DNA from: Paenibacillus sedimenti
Lineage (GTDB): Bacteria > Bacillota > Bacilli > Paenibacillales > NBRC-103111
Direction of reading: 5' to 3'
DNA length: 64,000 nt
Assembly (NCBI RefSeq): GCF_014534655.1
Contig: NZ_JACVVD010000003.1
Span: 787,204-851,203 of the forward strand
Part shown: positions 35,535 to 44,587 of the stretch, one piece after another
Position numbering within the stretch: the first letter of the stretch is position 1
How the letters are laid out: each line of letters starts with the position of its first letter
Notes under the pieces: generated by a model
Seen by the model: the letters and a program-made list of their open reading frames with translations, nothing else
What the model was told of the DNA's origin: nothing
Database searches by the model: none
Made by a program: the position numbers and the translations under genes

Positions 35535-36111
35535 CGGCAATTCCCTCCCATACCACATCCAACTGTCGTTGTAATACTTTAAAAAGTTCTTCTTCATTCA
35601 AGCTCGAAGACCAGTTTATTAATGTGTTTAAAAATACACCGACTACAACGGAGGCGCTCAAGTTTGGATCCCAACTACTTCGGAGGACACCGCTTTGTTT
35701 AGCTTCTGCAATGATAGTACCCAATGTTTCTTTGAACATCGTAATGTTGGTTGATGCATCTTTTGTTTCTAATGTTGATTTTATCGTTTCTACTAAAGTT
35801 AGGCGTAACAAGCTGGGATGTAGGAAATAAATAGATAATATATCCCGTAGAATATGCTGCAGACGCTCCTTAACCGTTCCTTCCTGATGTCTATGAACAA
35901 TTTGATCCATCAGCTGCATATAAGAATTCACTATATGCAATAATAGATGCTCTTTTTTCTGAAAATAGTTAAAAAAAGTACCTTTGGCGATGCCACTTTT
36001 GAGTGCTATCTCCTCTACAGTTACATTTTCATAGCCCTTTTGCTTGAATAGCTCAATTGCAACTTGAGTGATCGTTTCATTTATTTGCTTTTTTCGGACT
36101 TCTCTTAGCAT
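35527..36111 (-). CDS. TetR-family regulator
   Basis: About 194 residues from ATG at 36111 (MLREVRKKQI); the frame extends to 36309 but that part crosses the palindromic operator and has no regulator-like sequence. The helix-turn-helix is VTVEEIALKSGIAKGTFFNYFQKK, followed by an all-helical ligand domain. It probably represses its own gene and the GDPD gene through the 36-bp palindrome 18 bp upstream. Confidence 0.87.
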   Translation of the reverse strand: MLREVRKKQINETITQVAIELFKQKGYENVTVEEIALKSGIAKGTFFNYFQKKEHLLLHIVNSYMQLMDQIVHRHQEGTVKERLQHILRDILSIYFLHPSLLRLTLVETIKSTLETKDASTNITMFKETLGTIIAEAKQSGVLRSSWDPNLSASVVVGVFLNTLINWSSSLNEEELFKVLQRQLDVVWEGIADE

Positions 36112-36129
36112 TGAGTGTACTCCTCTCAA

Positions 36130-36165
36130 ATAATGACCACAGTCATATATGACTGTGGTCATTAT
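36130..36165. promoter_or_regulatory. 36-bp perfect palindrome, TetR operator
   Basis: ATAATGACCACAGTCATA followed directly by its exact reverse complement, between the TetR start and the divergent SH3-like gene. The core TGACCACAGTCA also looks like two half-site pairs, so cooperative dimers could bind. Confidence 0.75.
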
Positions 36166-36322
36166 ACGACAAAGATTGTATTGATGCAACGGGGCTAATC
36201 TCATTGAAAGACGCTTACCTTGTCTGACGTTTGGTGACTTGAATCCTCCTCCGCAACTTCTAACCCATTTCTTAGTAGAATACACTAGACGATTGAAATT
36301 ATAGCCCAAAGGAGACGTCCTT

Positions 36323-38311
36323 ATGTGGAAAAAAGTTGTATTACTCGCTTTATCCGGCGCCGCAATCCAAATCGCGCTGCTGGCCTCTGCCGGTAACGCC
36401 TATGAATACGCAGATACGCCAACGGAGCCGGCAGACGGATTTTTTATTCCCAAGAAACTTACATTTGTAGAAAAGATGCCGTACTACGTCATTCCAAATA
36501 CGCTGAAAAATGCTCCGGAAGGCTCCTTCTCCCCGCAAACGGTCGAAGTGATCGAAGCGGAAGTGCATTGGGCTACCTCGGGGAACTGATGGAAAATACA
36601 TACCGATTTCGGGGATCGTTGGATCAAAACCGCTCCATGGCAAATCGAAGTGCCTCCCCCGGCGACCATTCGATTAATGTCGGAAACCCCTTTATATGCG
36701 CGGACATCAGAAGCCGGCGGACCAACGGCAGCTCTCTCCCCTCAGGAAGTGACGGTTGTGGACGCTGAGAAAAGCTGGTTCCGTCAAGCGGAGACGGATT
36801 ACAATCCGAAGCGCTGGATCAAAATCCACACAACCTGGCTCGGTGATCAATGGGTTCACCTGCACCTGGATGAGATCGGCGCTTTACAGCCGCTGGATCG
36901 TACCGTTTATTACCCGAGCGTTTATTACAGAAGTTCCCCGCATATGGACTACATTACGTATCAATATGAAGGGCTTCTTACCAAAATGTTCGTCCATCAA
37001 ACCGCAAAATACCGCACCTTGCTTGGGAGCTCTTATCAATTTGATACGGAGTATGGTCCAAAATGGTCTTTTGCCCCAGGCATGCCGATCACATCAGACA
37101 AGAAGACCATCAAGCGTACGCAGCCTAGCCCGTTATTCGCGTATCCGGATTCGAATGCCGAGATTGTTACAGAGCTGCCTCCGGGCGATTTGAACGTGGT
37201 CGAAACGACCCTCAATGATGACGGCTACTCGATTCATGAAGAATGGTTTCACGTCAAAAACGAGCAAGCGGAGGGTTGGTATAGCCCGACCTATGCCGAG
37301 CCTGAAGGTACGGTGGATGATACGGCGTCCATTCAACTTCGCGGCTATGTAACTGGTATCTTGCGGTACCCAAACACAAGGATTTCGCTGAATAATGGCC
37401 AAATTGGGCCTCAAACACTCCATCCGTTAGCGGCATGGACCGCGCCAGACGGCACGCGCTGGTACAAAATCGATTCTTTTGTCGGTCAAGGTTGGGTTCA
37501 ACTGGACCCTTATCAAGACAGTGTAGTATTGAAAGGCCGCGAAGATGATGCACAAATTCGATCTACGATGCTGTATCAAGGCGCTTTTTATCAAAATGAC
37601 TCGGGTATATTCACCTTCGGCTCTGAATCCGTCGGAAAAGTTCTGAACGGAGAGCCGCATTTCAGTGCCAGTTTTTTAGCAAAGCAGTATCATTATGATC
37701 TGACCGGTCCGGATACGGATGGTTGGTGGTCGCTGAAGAACAAAGACGGGTATGCGTTTCAAATCAATGCTGGCGAGAAGACGTCGAAAACGTTCTGGAA
37801 CGGTGCACTTGCGAATGAAGTCAACCTCGCGGCGTCACCGGTTGCGACTTCTGAAGCCAAGCTCCCGCCGCTCTTAAGCTTATCCGATGTGAGAAAGCTC
37901 TTAGGCGCCACGACGGCCTACAATGACAAGGTTGTATATGGCGATAAAAATGTAACGCTAAGTTCCCGCGAATATGAGATAGCCGGTTTTAACTTGCCTG
38001 CAGCCGCGGACGGAAATGAACTTCATCTCTCCGGACTTCTCTATGAAAACAGCTATCTGGATGACGGCGCGATTTCCCCTGATCTGCAAATTTTAGTTAA
38101 AAGCCAAGACAGCGATGACAACGATCCGGCGAATATACAGCTGGCGAAAGTAAAGCAGCTTTACAAGTTGGGCTACAACTTCGGCGTGTATGATGTTACG
38201 CTGCAGTTCCCCTTGAAGCAGGGGATTAATCACTTATCCCTCGTGTTCAAGGTTGGTGAGCGCATACTCGATAAAAAAGATTGGGATGTAAACGCTGCGG
38301 CTCAAAATTAA
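36323..38311 (+). pseudogene. Large secreted SH3-like protein gene with one in-frame TGA
   Basis: Signal-peptide start at 36323 (MWKKVVLLALSGAAIQIALL), then 89 codons to TGA (36587-36589), after which the same frame continues without a break to 38311 (about 662 codons overall). Internal SH3-like repeats can be aligned: the second has KRWIKIHTTW, the first has N-stop-WKIHTDF, so the TGA falls where the repeat has Trp (TGG to TGA). The C-terminal part (LPPLLSLSDVRKLLG) is a separate domain. Function unknown, possibly cell-wall associated. It may be silenced, or read through at low level. Confidence 0.7.
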
Positions 38312-38331
38312 TCACAAAACGCTTAAAGAAT

Positions 38332-38370
38332 AAAAAGATCGTCTCTCTTTATAGGAGAACGATCTTTTTT
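38332..38370 (+). terminator. Intrinsic terminator after the SH3-like gene
   Basis: AAAAAGATCGT...ACGATCTTTTTT hairpin with a T run, about 20 bp after the stop. Confidence 0.78.
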
Positions 38371-38403
38371 ATTAATTAACCCCATTAATTAACTCAGAAT
38401 AAT

Positions 38404-39000
38404 TTAGTTCAATGCATCTAGCATTAACAAAAGATTTTTATATTGAGATAATGTTTCTGCATCTTCAATTTTAATTCCGGATTGAAAAAACAAAATATCT
38501 CCTGTTCCGTCGCCTACTTGATTCCTTGCTTCGAGTATTCGTCTTAAATTAGTAGCAGTACCAACACTTCCGGAAATAATGTCTACCCCCGCAGGCAGTA
38601 TCTTCTTTAGACTATTTTGCGTGATTTTTTCTTCATCGAATTCAAATTTCTCGGCAAACTGAACAAGTCCGGGGAGCGGCAGTTTTTCAACTAATTCTTG
38701 ATGGTCTATCCTTTTCACCAGATTGTTAAATTTCTCCTCCCTCAGAGTTAAATTCGTCGAACTTTCTTTCTCATTCCTTCCCATTTTAGAACAGCTGGTT
38801 TTACCGCTGGTTCTATACCTAGAACGGGGAAATCATAATAGCTTCAAAATATATCCTTTCACTTCTTCTTTTGGTTTTTCACCTTACGGAACATGTATGG
38901 TGTCAGCGTAATATATGAAATCTTCATTCGGGAGGAGTCGTAGTCCTTGATGAAGTACGGTTAACCCACCTATGCCAGAATCAAAAAATCCTATCCTCAC
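38404..39000 (-). pseudogene. Glutamate racemase pseudogene
   Basis: The minus strand starts with GTG at 39000 and reads [18 protein letters not shown], then [17 protein letters not shown], a stop where the family has Tyr, GEKPKEEVKGYI, a deletion, LGIEPAVKPAV, and after a frame change an open 126-codon stretch (LTLREEKFNN; PLPGLVQFAEKFEFDEE; LPAGVDIISGSVGT; GIKIEDAET). These are glutamate racemase (MurI/RacE/YrpC) segments. The part with the second catalytic Cys (GCTHFP) is missing. Clearly inactive. Confidence 0.8.
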
Positions 39001-39067
39001 TAACCTCACTCTTCCTGTTCAATTATTTCGATCCTTATTGCTCTTTTTTACCATTTACTTCCTCCCT

Positions 39068-39175
39068 GTAAACTGCCCAATAGATTAATGCAGCTGCCGA
39101 TATCCTTCCGCGGCAGCTGCATTGTCAATGCATTAAGCTATTGTACATCGTTAGAGCGTGGCTTGTGAATTCTTC
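39068..39175 (+). repeat. attC-like repeat, copy 9
   Basis: Left module AACTGCCCAATAGATTAATG, perfect 13-base stem AATGCAGCTGCCG / CGGCAGCTGCATT, right module TTAAGCTATTGTACATCG then TTAGAGC. The stop codon of the following minus-strand gene (TAA in CTCTAACG) lies inside the right module. Confidence 0.82.
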
Positions 39176-39369
39176 CCAACATGGTAGTCTTCCCATAGTG
39201 GGGCGATGTATTTTTCTAATGTTTTTACGACTTCATCTCTTCGGCTCTCTTCGACATTTACAGTGTCATTTGAAATATCATTTCTAATTCGTATGAGCAC
39301 ATATAAAGGGGGTAATGCAGCCTCACGAAGAGCCTTAATCATGTTTTCTTCTTGTGGAGAAATATCCAT
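39151..39369 (-). CDS. Hypothetical protein, 72 residues
   Basis: Small, charged protein (MDISPQEENMIKALREAAL; VNVEESRRDEVVKTLEKY) with helix-like heptads and a conserved-looking PLYVLIRIRNDI. I do not recognise it. RBS GGAAA before the ATG. It is a single-gene unit whose stop codon is contributed by the adjacent repeat. Confidence 0.6.
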   Translation of the reverse strand: MDISPQEENMIKALREAALPPLYVLIRIRNDISNDTVNVEESRRDEVVKTLEKYIAPLWEDYHVGKNSQATL

Positions 39370-39461
39370 ATCGTATCATATTTCCTTTCTAGTAGATTTC
39401 TGCTCGAGATAATCTCATTTTAAACTTTGACCTCAGTGTTAGGGTCAAGAGGAAAATAAGC

Positions 39462-39556
39462 TATTCAACTATGCTGCCTTTAGTTGAGCATTCTGGAAAA
39501 CCGAAAACTGGCGATGGATCAGTTCCATCGCCGCACTATCGTCACCCGTTACTTCA
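39462..39556 (+). repeat. attC-like repeat, copy 10 (variant hairpin)
   Basis: Left module TTCAACTATGCTGCC then TTTAGTTGAGC, a different hairpin (GGCGATGGA-TCAG-TTCCATCGCC), right module CACTATCGTCACCCG then TTACTTCAATAAG. The conserved modules surround an unrelated stem, showing that the hairpin sequence itself can be replaced. Confidence 0.75.
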
Positions 39557-39611
39557 ATAAGATATTTTAAGGTTTGGTACAACTACACAACTGATTCCAT
39601 CAACCCAACTT

Positions 39612-40025
39612 CTAGCTCCCGTCCGTACGTTCAAGCCGTCCTTCCGCAATCAAATGAGCTTCTATAATCAGTTGCTTCGTTTTTTCGGCATTTTCTCCAT
39701 CTGGATTAAGTATGCACACAAAATGTTGACGAGAATATTGAGGATGTGGTAGAAACTCATTCAAAACCGAATAATCAATACCTTTATTTAGTTGGTCAGC
39801 GATAAGATTATTGAATGTCTCTTTGCTAACTCCAATATTGAGACGAAATACATCTACTCTATTAAGATTGGACAAATTGTCGTAATCATTGTCTGAATCA
39901 GCAATGGTTACAAACGGAAAACGGCGATCATCGCCGACAAAAAAGAACGAATATCCGTAGTTGTCTTGTCGTTGTACATTTGGCAAGTCCATAATAAACA
40001 CTTCAAAATCCGCCTGGTTCATCAT
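39612..40025 (-). CDS. DUF6194 family protein
   Basis: 137 residues matching the DUF6194 pattern: FFFVGDDRRFPFVTIADSDND, VDVFRLNIGVSKETF and LLPHP-type NEFLPHPQYSRQHFVCILNPDG. Function unknown. Its start overlaps the stop of the PadR-like regulator by 4 bp (ATGA), so it is the second gene of a two-gene operon; the regulator may sense what this protein acts on. Confidence 0.75.
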   Translation of the reverse strand: MMNQADFEVFIMDLPNVQRQDNYGYSFFFVGDDRRFPFVTIADSDNDYDNLSNLNRVDVFRLNIGVSKETFNNLIADQLNKGIDYSVLNEFLPHPQYSRQHFVCILNPDGENAEKTKQLIIEAHLIAEGRLERTDGS

Positions 40026-40588
40026 TCTCCCTCCAATAAGTCAGATTTGAACTCGTATTTACCTGCTTGAACATTTACCAATATCCTTTCTGTTGTTGCA
40101 GCCTCATTTTCAACATAATTAACCCAAATGCCAACAAGTTCAGGATGCTTGGATGGATCGGTTGGGCGCTCATCCGTTGGCAAACTCTTCAAGAAATGAA
40201 TCGATCTTTCTAGTGCAATACGGCATTGTTGTAAGAGCCCAATTGCTCTTTGTCTTGGTAACATATCCATGAAAGCAATTCCCACTGAAAGCTGCTGAAT
40301 GTCAACACTTACAAGTGCCGATTCAAGCAACGCTATGAATTCTGATCCGCCTTTTTGAGTTATAGCGTATTCCTTACGTGATGGACCAAGTTTCACATTA
40401 ATCTCTGAATTAACTGACCTTATCATCCCCTGGGATTCAAGCTTGTCTAAGGCATGATATATAGAGCCAGGCTTAACATTGGTCCATGTGTCAGCACGCC
40501 AAGAAGTGATATCACTAAAAACTGCGTAACCATGACTAATTCCTTTTCTCAAAATGGAACCTAACACGAGTAATCTAACAGTAGACAT
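40022..40588 (-). CDS. PadR-family regulator
   Basis: 188 residues. N-terminal winged helix of PadR type (LLVLGSILRKGISHGYAVF; KPGSIYHALDKLESQGMI; SRKEYAITQKGG) and a helical C-terminal dimerisation part. First gene of an operon with the DUF6194 gene. AT-rich inverted repeats around 40615-40640 (TCAAATTTGA) could be its operator. Confidence 0.87.
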   Translation of the reverse strand: MSTVRLLVLGSILRKGISHGYAVFSDITSWRADTWTNVKPGSIYHALDKLESQGMIRSVNSEINVKLGPSRKEYAITQKGGSEFIALLESALVSVDIQQLSVGIAFMDMLPRQRAIGLLQQCRIALERSIHFLKSLPTDERPTDPSKHPELVGIWVNYVENEAATTERILVNVQAGKYEFKSDLLEGE

Positions 40589-40743
40589 GAATCCTCCTAC
40601 CTAATGATTTAGTATATCTAATCAAATTTGAATACCAGAGGAATGTATTATAACAAATAGAAGTTATCTATTTAAGTTTGAATAGTGAAAAATATGAAAA
40701 TATTTTAACGATCTGTAAACAGCTTCGGATATACAGGACTACT

Positions 40744-40802
40744 AATTATCCTGCCCGTTAACACAAGAAAGCTGCCGGTCATTGTCGCGGCAGCTCCTTA
40801 AC
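40744..40802 (+). repeat. attC-like repeat, copy 11
   Basis: Left module TCCTGCCCGTTAACACAAG, hairpin AAAGCTGCCGG...CGGCAGCTCCTT. The right module is weak (CACTACGACGTAGCG at 40812). Confidence 0.72.
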
Positions 40803-40859
40803 GTGTAAAAACCACTACGACGTAGCGTCCCAGCAGATGCCATTGAACAACCAGAACGT

Positions 40860-41640
40860 TTACACCGTATCGGGATAACGTCCGCCGTATGCATTTGGAC
40901 TAACGGCATCAATACGGGCTAAATCATCAGAAGTAAGTTGAATATTAACAGCCTCAACATTTTCCTCCAGATATTTCCGACGTTTCGTGCCTGGAATCGG
41001 CAGCGCGCCTTTAGCTATTGTCCAGGCTATTGCCAGTTGTGCTACCGTGCAGTTCTTCTCTTTGGCGATTTCCCCAAGCTTGTCCACTATGTCAACATTC
41101 TTTTGGAAGGTCACCTTGGAAACGCGGCAAAAATCTGCGCACATCATCGGCTTTAAAATCCTCAAAGTTACGAAGTTCGCCGGTGATGAATCCCCTGCTT
41201 AGAGGACTGTAAGCCACAAAAGTAATTCCCAGTTTTCTTACGGTAGGAAGAATTTCTTCTTCAACGTCCCGACTCCAAAGGGAATATTCCGTTTGTAATG
41301 CGGAAATAGGATGTACCGCATGAGCTCGGCGAATGGTAGATGCATCTGCTTCAGAAAGACCAAGATAACGTACCTTCCCTGCCTTAACTAGATCAGCCAT
41401 CGCACCAACCGTCTCCTCTATTGGGACATTAGGATCGACTCGATGCTGATAATAAAGATCGACATAATCAAGATCAAGACGCCGTAGGCTCTCGTCGATT
41501 GCTTTCTTTACATAGTCAGGGTGTCCCCCGATGAACTCCCAATTGGGTCCAAAAGTAAACTTGGTGGCAACAATTACGCTCTTCAGACGTATGTAGAATG
41601 TGTGAGTATCCACGAATATCAGATTGCCAACCAGCGAATT
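40860..41640 (-). pseudogene. Aldo/keto reductase pseudogene
   Basis: Two overlapping frames make up the C-terminal two thirds of an aldo/keto reductase: [46 protein letters not shown] and [13 protein letters not shown] in one; [20 protein letters not shown] and PIPGTKRRKYLEENV in the other. A frameshift lies near 41100-41120 (between FQGD and KNVDI). The N-terminal third, including the catalytic Tyr, is missing; the sequence breaks off at about 41640, where a repeat left module begins. Confidence 0.8.
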
Positions 41641-41643
41641 GTT

Positions 41644-41760
41644 TTTGCCCCCGAGCTAAAGTATGATCCCCCCTTCCGTCCCCTAAAGGGGAAACGCAGG
41701 GAGTACACTCCCTGCACCCGTTACTCGCCGTAAGGCAGGACCGGCTTTTTGGATGCCGGG
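41644..41760 (+). repeat. attC-like repeat variant with long hairpins
   Basis: TTGCCCCCGAGCTAAAGTATGA resembles a left module (only the core TTGCCC is certain). It is followed by the stems CCCCTAAAGGGG and GCAGGGAGT-AC-ACTCCCTGC, then ACCCGTTACTCGCC. It lies at the broken end of the aldo/keto reductase pseudogene. Confidence 0.5.
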
Positions 41761-41844
41761 AAACCTAAAAGTATGAGAAGATCAGGGCTCCTGTCAAGAA
41801 AAGTACTAGACAGGCTCTTATTAAAGTGCGTCAAAAACTAGAGA

Positions 41845-41912
41845 GTAACAGAGACGCTTGACAGGTTTCGTTCATATCAAAGTCCTAGACTGTTGCTGTT
41901 TTATTGAACAAA
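41845..41912 (+). repeat. Partial repeat related to 58585-58675
   Basis: AGTCCTAGACTGTTGCTGT followed by TTATTGAAC recurs at 58623 with two differences. At 58.6 kb this forms a hairpin ACAGCGACAG/CTGTCGCTGT in front of a right module; here the left arm is degenerate (AACAGAGACGCTTGACAGG). Confidence 0.55.
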
Positions 41913-41983
41913 CATTCCCAGCTGAAACGTAAATGTTCAAAGTGATTAAGGTTTTTTTGGCCGATTAACTTTTTTATCGCATT

Positions 41984-42496
41984 CTAATTCAGGGAGACAA
42001 GATAGTCGGCAAGTTTATCGAAAGTATCCTCAAGATCTTGTTGAAGCATTGGAGTCATACCGTTGTAGGTTTCTTGTTCCTCAGCGGAAGCGTTCACAGG
42101 GCAACCTTTCAGTTTTAAAACAGTTTTACCTTCGTCATCTTCTAGCGTTATGATATTCATAATTTCAAGAGGCCAGCTCACGCTAAAAGGCGCTCGGACC
42201 GTATTGCGTTGCTCATCGGAAAAGGATTGGATATAAGCCACTTTCTCAGGTTCGACAACCTCTTGGTATGCAAATTTTCTCCACATAACCAGATTTCCGT
42301 CAGGAGACGTCTGAAAACCTAAAAACTCGCCACCTGATCGAGCGTCCATTTTAACGACTTCGAGGGTGAACCCCTTTGGTCCCCACCATTTCGCGAAATG
42401 CCCGAGCTCTGTCCATGCTTTAAATACGAGTTCGCGAGGGGCATCGAATACACGCGTAAATGCAATTTCGAACGATTGATTCAGATTGTTATCCAT
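41984..42496 (-). CDS. SRPBCC (AHSA1-type) family protein
   Basis: 170 residues with the START/SRPBCC pattern: FTRVFDAPRELVFKAWTE, FAKWWGPKGFTLEVVKMD and a C-terminal MTPMLQQDLEDTFDKLADYL helix. These proteins bind hydrophobic ligands in a deep cavity; the exact role is unknown. It is on the same strand as the DHFR-like gene, 55 bp away, so possibly co-transcribed. Confidence 0.85.
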   Translation of the reverse strand: MDNNLNQSFEIAFTRVFDAPRELVFKAWTELGHFAKWWGPKGFTLEVVKMDARSGGEFLGFQTSPDGNLVMWRKFAYQEVVEPEKVAYIQSFSDEQRNTVRAPFSVSWPLEIMNIITLEDDEGKTVLKLKGCPVNASAEEQETYNGMTPMLQQDLEDTFDKLADYLVSLN

Positions 42497-42551
42497 GAAA
42501 ATCCTCCTTGTTTTTCATGTAGCGCAAAAGCCTCGGTGATCAGCCAAGCAG

Positions 42552-43103
42552 TTAACGAACTGGCGTGTAGCGGAGCGCCACGACGCCGGAGCCGAAGGAT
42601 TTGATCCCGCTCAGCTTCAGATTCAGTCGATCACGAACTCCCCCCAATAATTGGGGGCCACGTCCGGCAACGATTGGCTGTACCAGGAAGTGATACTCAT
42701 CCACCAAGCCTAGTTGTGCCAGGGTGGAACCGAGGCCGGGACCGCCGTTAACGACTAGGTTCTTTCCTTCTGCCGTAAGCTGTGGCACCTCCTCGGAAAC
42801 AGGCCCCTTCAACAAGAAAGAGTTCTGCCACGACACATGATCCAGCGTCCGCGAGAAAACGTATTTGGGTTTCCGATCGAGCTTGCGTGCGAAGTCGACC
42901 ATGAATTGAGGTCCGTCGCCGCTACTGGCAATGGCTGGCCAAGCACTTTCCATCAGCTGGTAGATTTCACGTCCAAAAAGCAGACCATCGGACTGGTCCA
43001 TCAGGCCCACCGTATACTGGTGGAGCTCCTCATCCGCAATCACCTGCGTGTGGTCACAGCAACCGTCCAGTGTCACATTCATCATCAGGATTAAACGTCC
43101 CAT
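42552..43103 (-). CDS. Dihydrofolate reductase/RibD C-terminal family protein
   Basis: 183 residues with RibD_C features: LILMMNVTLDGCCDHTQ, DGLLFGREIYQLM, YVFSRTLDHVSW, LVVNGGPGLGSTLAQLGLVD and EYHFLVQPIVAGRG. NADPH-dependent reductase fold; YyaP/YwjB-like proteins have unknown substrates. First gene of a likely operon with the SRPBCC gene. Confidence 0.85.
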   Translation of the reverse strand: MGRLILMMNVTLDGCCDHTQVIADEELHQYTVGLMDQSDGLLFGREIYQLMESAWPAIASSGDGPQFMVDFARKLDRKPKYVFSRTLDHVSWQNSFLLKGPVSEEVPQLTAEGKNLVVNGGPGLGSTLAQLGLVDEYHFLVQPIVAGRGPQLLGGVRDRLNLKLSGIKSFGSGVVALRYTPVR

Positions 43104-43140
43104 ATGCAGCCTCCTTATGTCTACATTTTATCATCCAAAA

Positions 43141-43190
43141 GCAGGCCCGGTTTCTCATGAATTGCTAATATGCACAGTCCGGGCCCTGCC
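43141..43190. terminator. GC-rich hairpin
   Basis: GCAGGCCCGG...CCGGGCCCTGC with a 28-base loop, upstream of the DHFR-like gene. It may terminate the transcript from the PfpI-GNAT gene, though no clean T run follows on the minus strand. Confidence 0.45.
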
Positions 43191-43197
43191 GAATACT

Positions 43198-43370
43198 ACT
43201 TTATTTTCTCAGTCTACAACTTTATTTTCCTAATCTAACACTTTATTTTTCAGTCTAACTTTATTTTCATCTGACATTAATGAACAAACGTATCCCGTTA
43301 ACGTAATAGTCTTCCGAAAACCATTCTGCCCTTCGTTTAACGCAGCCGCTTAGTCCACAACTTTATTTTC
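43198..43370 (+). repeat. Short tandem motif ACTTTATTTTC, five copies
   Basis: ACTTTATTTTC (or one base longer) at 43198, 43219, 43240, 43258 and 43360, the first four spaced 21, 21 and 18 bp, usually preceded by AGTCTACA-like sequence. Read in reverse (GAAAATAAAGT) it resembles the TnsB-binding repeats at Tn7-type transposon ends. Two repeat-module pieces (CGTATCCCGTTAACG at 43288 and CTGCCC at 43326) lie between the fourth and fifth copies. Confidence 0.6.
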
Positions 43371-43467
43371 ACCTGAAAAATCAAAACAGCGTTCAACCAA
43401 TAAGTAAACGCCTTTACTTCAATACAAAATCCATCAATTCTTAATCCTATTACATGTTTTACCATGC

Positions 43468-44568
43468 TCAGGGTTGTTTTGCATCTGACTTTCCGGCGAT
43501 GTGCCGTTCGTACAAGTGCGAGCTCCAGCCCTGACCGTCATAACGCCCGCAAAACACAAATCCCTCACGAGCATAATACCGATTGAGCGCCAAGTTATCA
43601 GCCATACAATCTAGACGCAGCCAAGATTTGCCCTGGTCTTTGACATAATCCTCGGCCCAATTAATCAGCCGAGTGCCGATCCCCATGCCTTGATAATCCC
43701 GGGAGACGGTCAGCCGATGAACGTAGCCAGCATTTTCATGGAACTGATCTCCCCAAATCTCTTCATACCCCCACTGCACGGAAAAGCAGCCGACGGGCAC
43801 ACCATTCATATGCGCCACAAAAACCTCATACCGCTCGATCACATCGGACGCATACGCATGAGTAAACCTTTCCTCACGCCACTGGACAAAGCCCTGCGTC
43901 CGCTGAATCCACTGTGCCGCACCGACCAATAGCCCGCGTACCGCTTCCGCATCCTCCAGCACGGCTCTTCGAATGTCCAGCTTCGTATGCCAGCAGTACT
44001 CCAACCGCGAAGCCGTTTCCAGCGCCCGAGATTCGCCGCACAACCTTGCCACGACATGCAACGCCGCGTCGAACCCTGTGGTGACACCGCCGGACATGAC
44101 GATACTGCCGTTATCGACATACCGAACATTCTCCACAACCGTTGTACCTGGCGAAACCATGCCCCGTAAAAGGTCGTATTCCATCCGGTTCGTTGTCACC
44201 CGAAGCCCCTCCTGCAAACCGGCTTTCGCCAGCAGCAGGGCACCGGTACGTACCGAAAGCACAACCATGGCGTTGCCCGCCGCCTCGCGAATCCAGCTAA
44301 TCAGTCGCGAGTTTGCTATTTCTGTGCGAGCCCCCAATCCTCCGGGCACGATGAGAATATCTGTCGTTGGACAAGTGTCAAAGCTATATTGGGGAGTGAT
44401 TGTGATGCCGCTAACGGTCATCACAGGGGTTTCTTTTTCAGCTACCGTAAAGACCCGAAAATCCCGACCCAAGTATCCAGCCACCCCAAACACATCATGG
44501 GTCCCTGTAAAATCCAAAGTATCTACCTTATCGTACAACACAACTGCAACCTGCCTTGCCCTCTCCAT
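43468..44568 (-). CDS. PfpI/DJ-1-like domain fused to GNAT acetyltransferase
   Basis: About 366 residues from ATG at 44568 (AAGGAG 9 bases upstream). Residues 1-195 form a DJ-1/PfpI (isonitrile hydratase or AraC-sensor-like) domain: VAVVLYDKVDTLDFTGTHDVF, ILIVPGGLGAR, and the nucleophile elbow LSVRTGALLL in which the usual Cys is Arg (about residue 107, codon CGT). Residues 200-355 form a GNAT domain with YVHRLTVSRDYQGMGIGTRL and NLALNRYYAREGFVF. The first domain is therefore probably non-catalytic and may bind a ligand. The transcript begins with a ZTP riboswitch. The fusion and the riboswitch suggest a link to purine/folate (one-carbon) stress; this is inference. Confidence 0.85.
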   Translation of the reverse strand: MERARQVAVVLYDKVDTLDFTGTHDVFGVAGYLGRDFRVFTVAEKETPVMTVSGITITPQYSFDTCPTTDILIVPGGLGARTEIANSRLISWIREAAGNAMVVLSVRTGALLLAKAGLQEGLRVTTNRMEYDLLRGMVSPGTTVVENVRYVDNGSIVMSGGVTTGFDAALHVVARLCGESRALETASRLEYCWHTKLDIRRAVLEDAEAVRGLLVGAAQWIQRTQGFVQWREERFTHAYASDVIERYEVFVAHMNGVPVGCFSVQWGYEEIWGDQFHENAGYVHRLTVSRDYQGMGIGTRLINWAEDYVKDQGKSWLRLDCMADNLALNRYYAREGFVFCGRYDGQGWSSHLYERHIAGKSDAKQP

Positions 44569-44587
44569 CGACATCATCTCCTTAGAA

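Noticed and set aside
36587..36589. UGA read as Trp or selenocysteine genome-wide
   Set aside because: Many intact genes here end in TGA, including coupled ATGA/GTGA overlaps, and no SECIS-like structure stands out.
41660..41720. Group II intron or rRNA-like structure suggested by strong hairpins
   Set aside because: No domain V-type sequence and no reverse transcriptase; better explained as a variant repeat hairpin.
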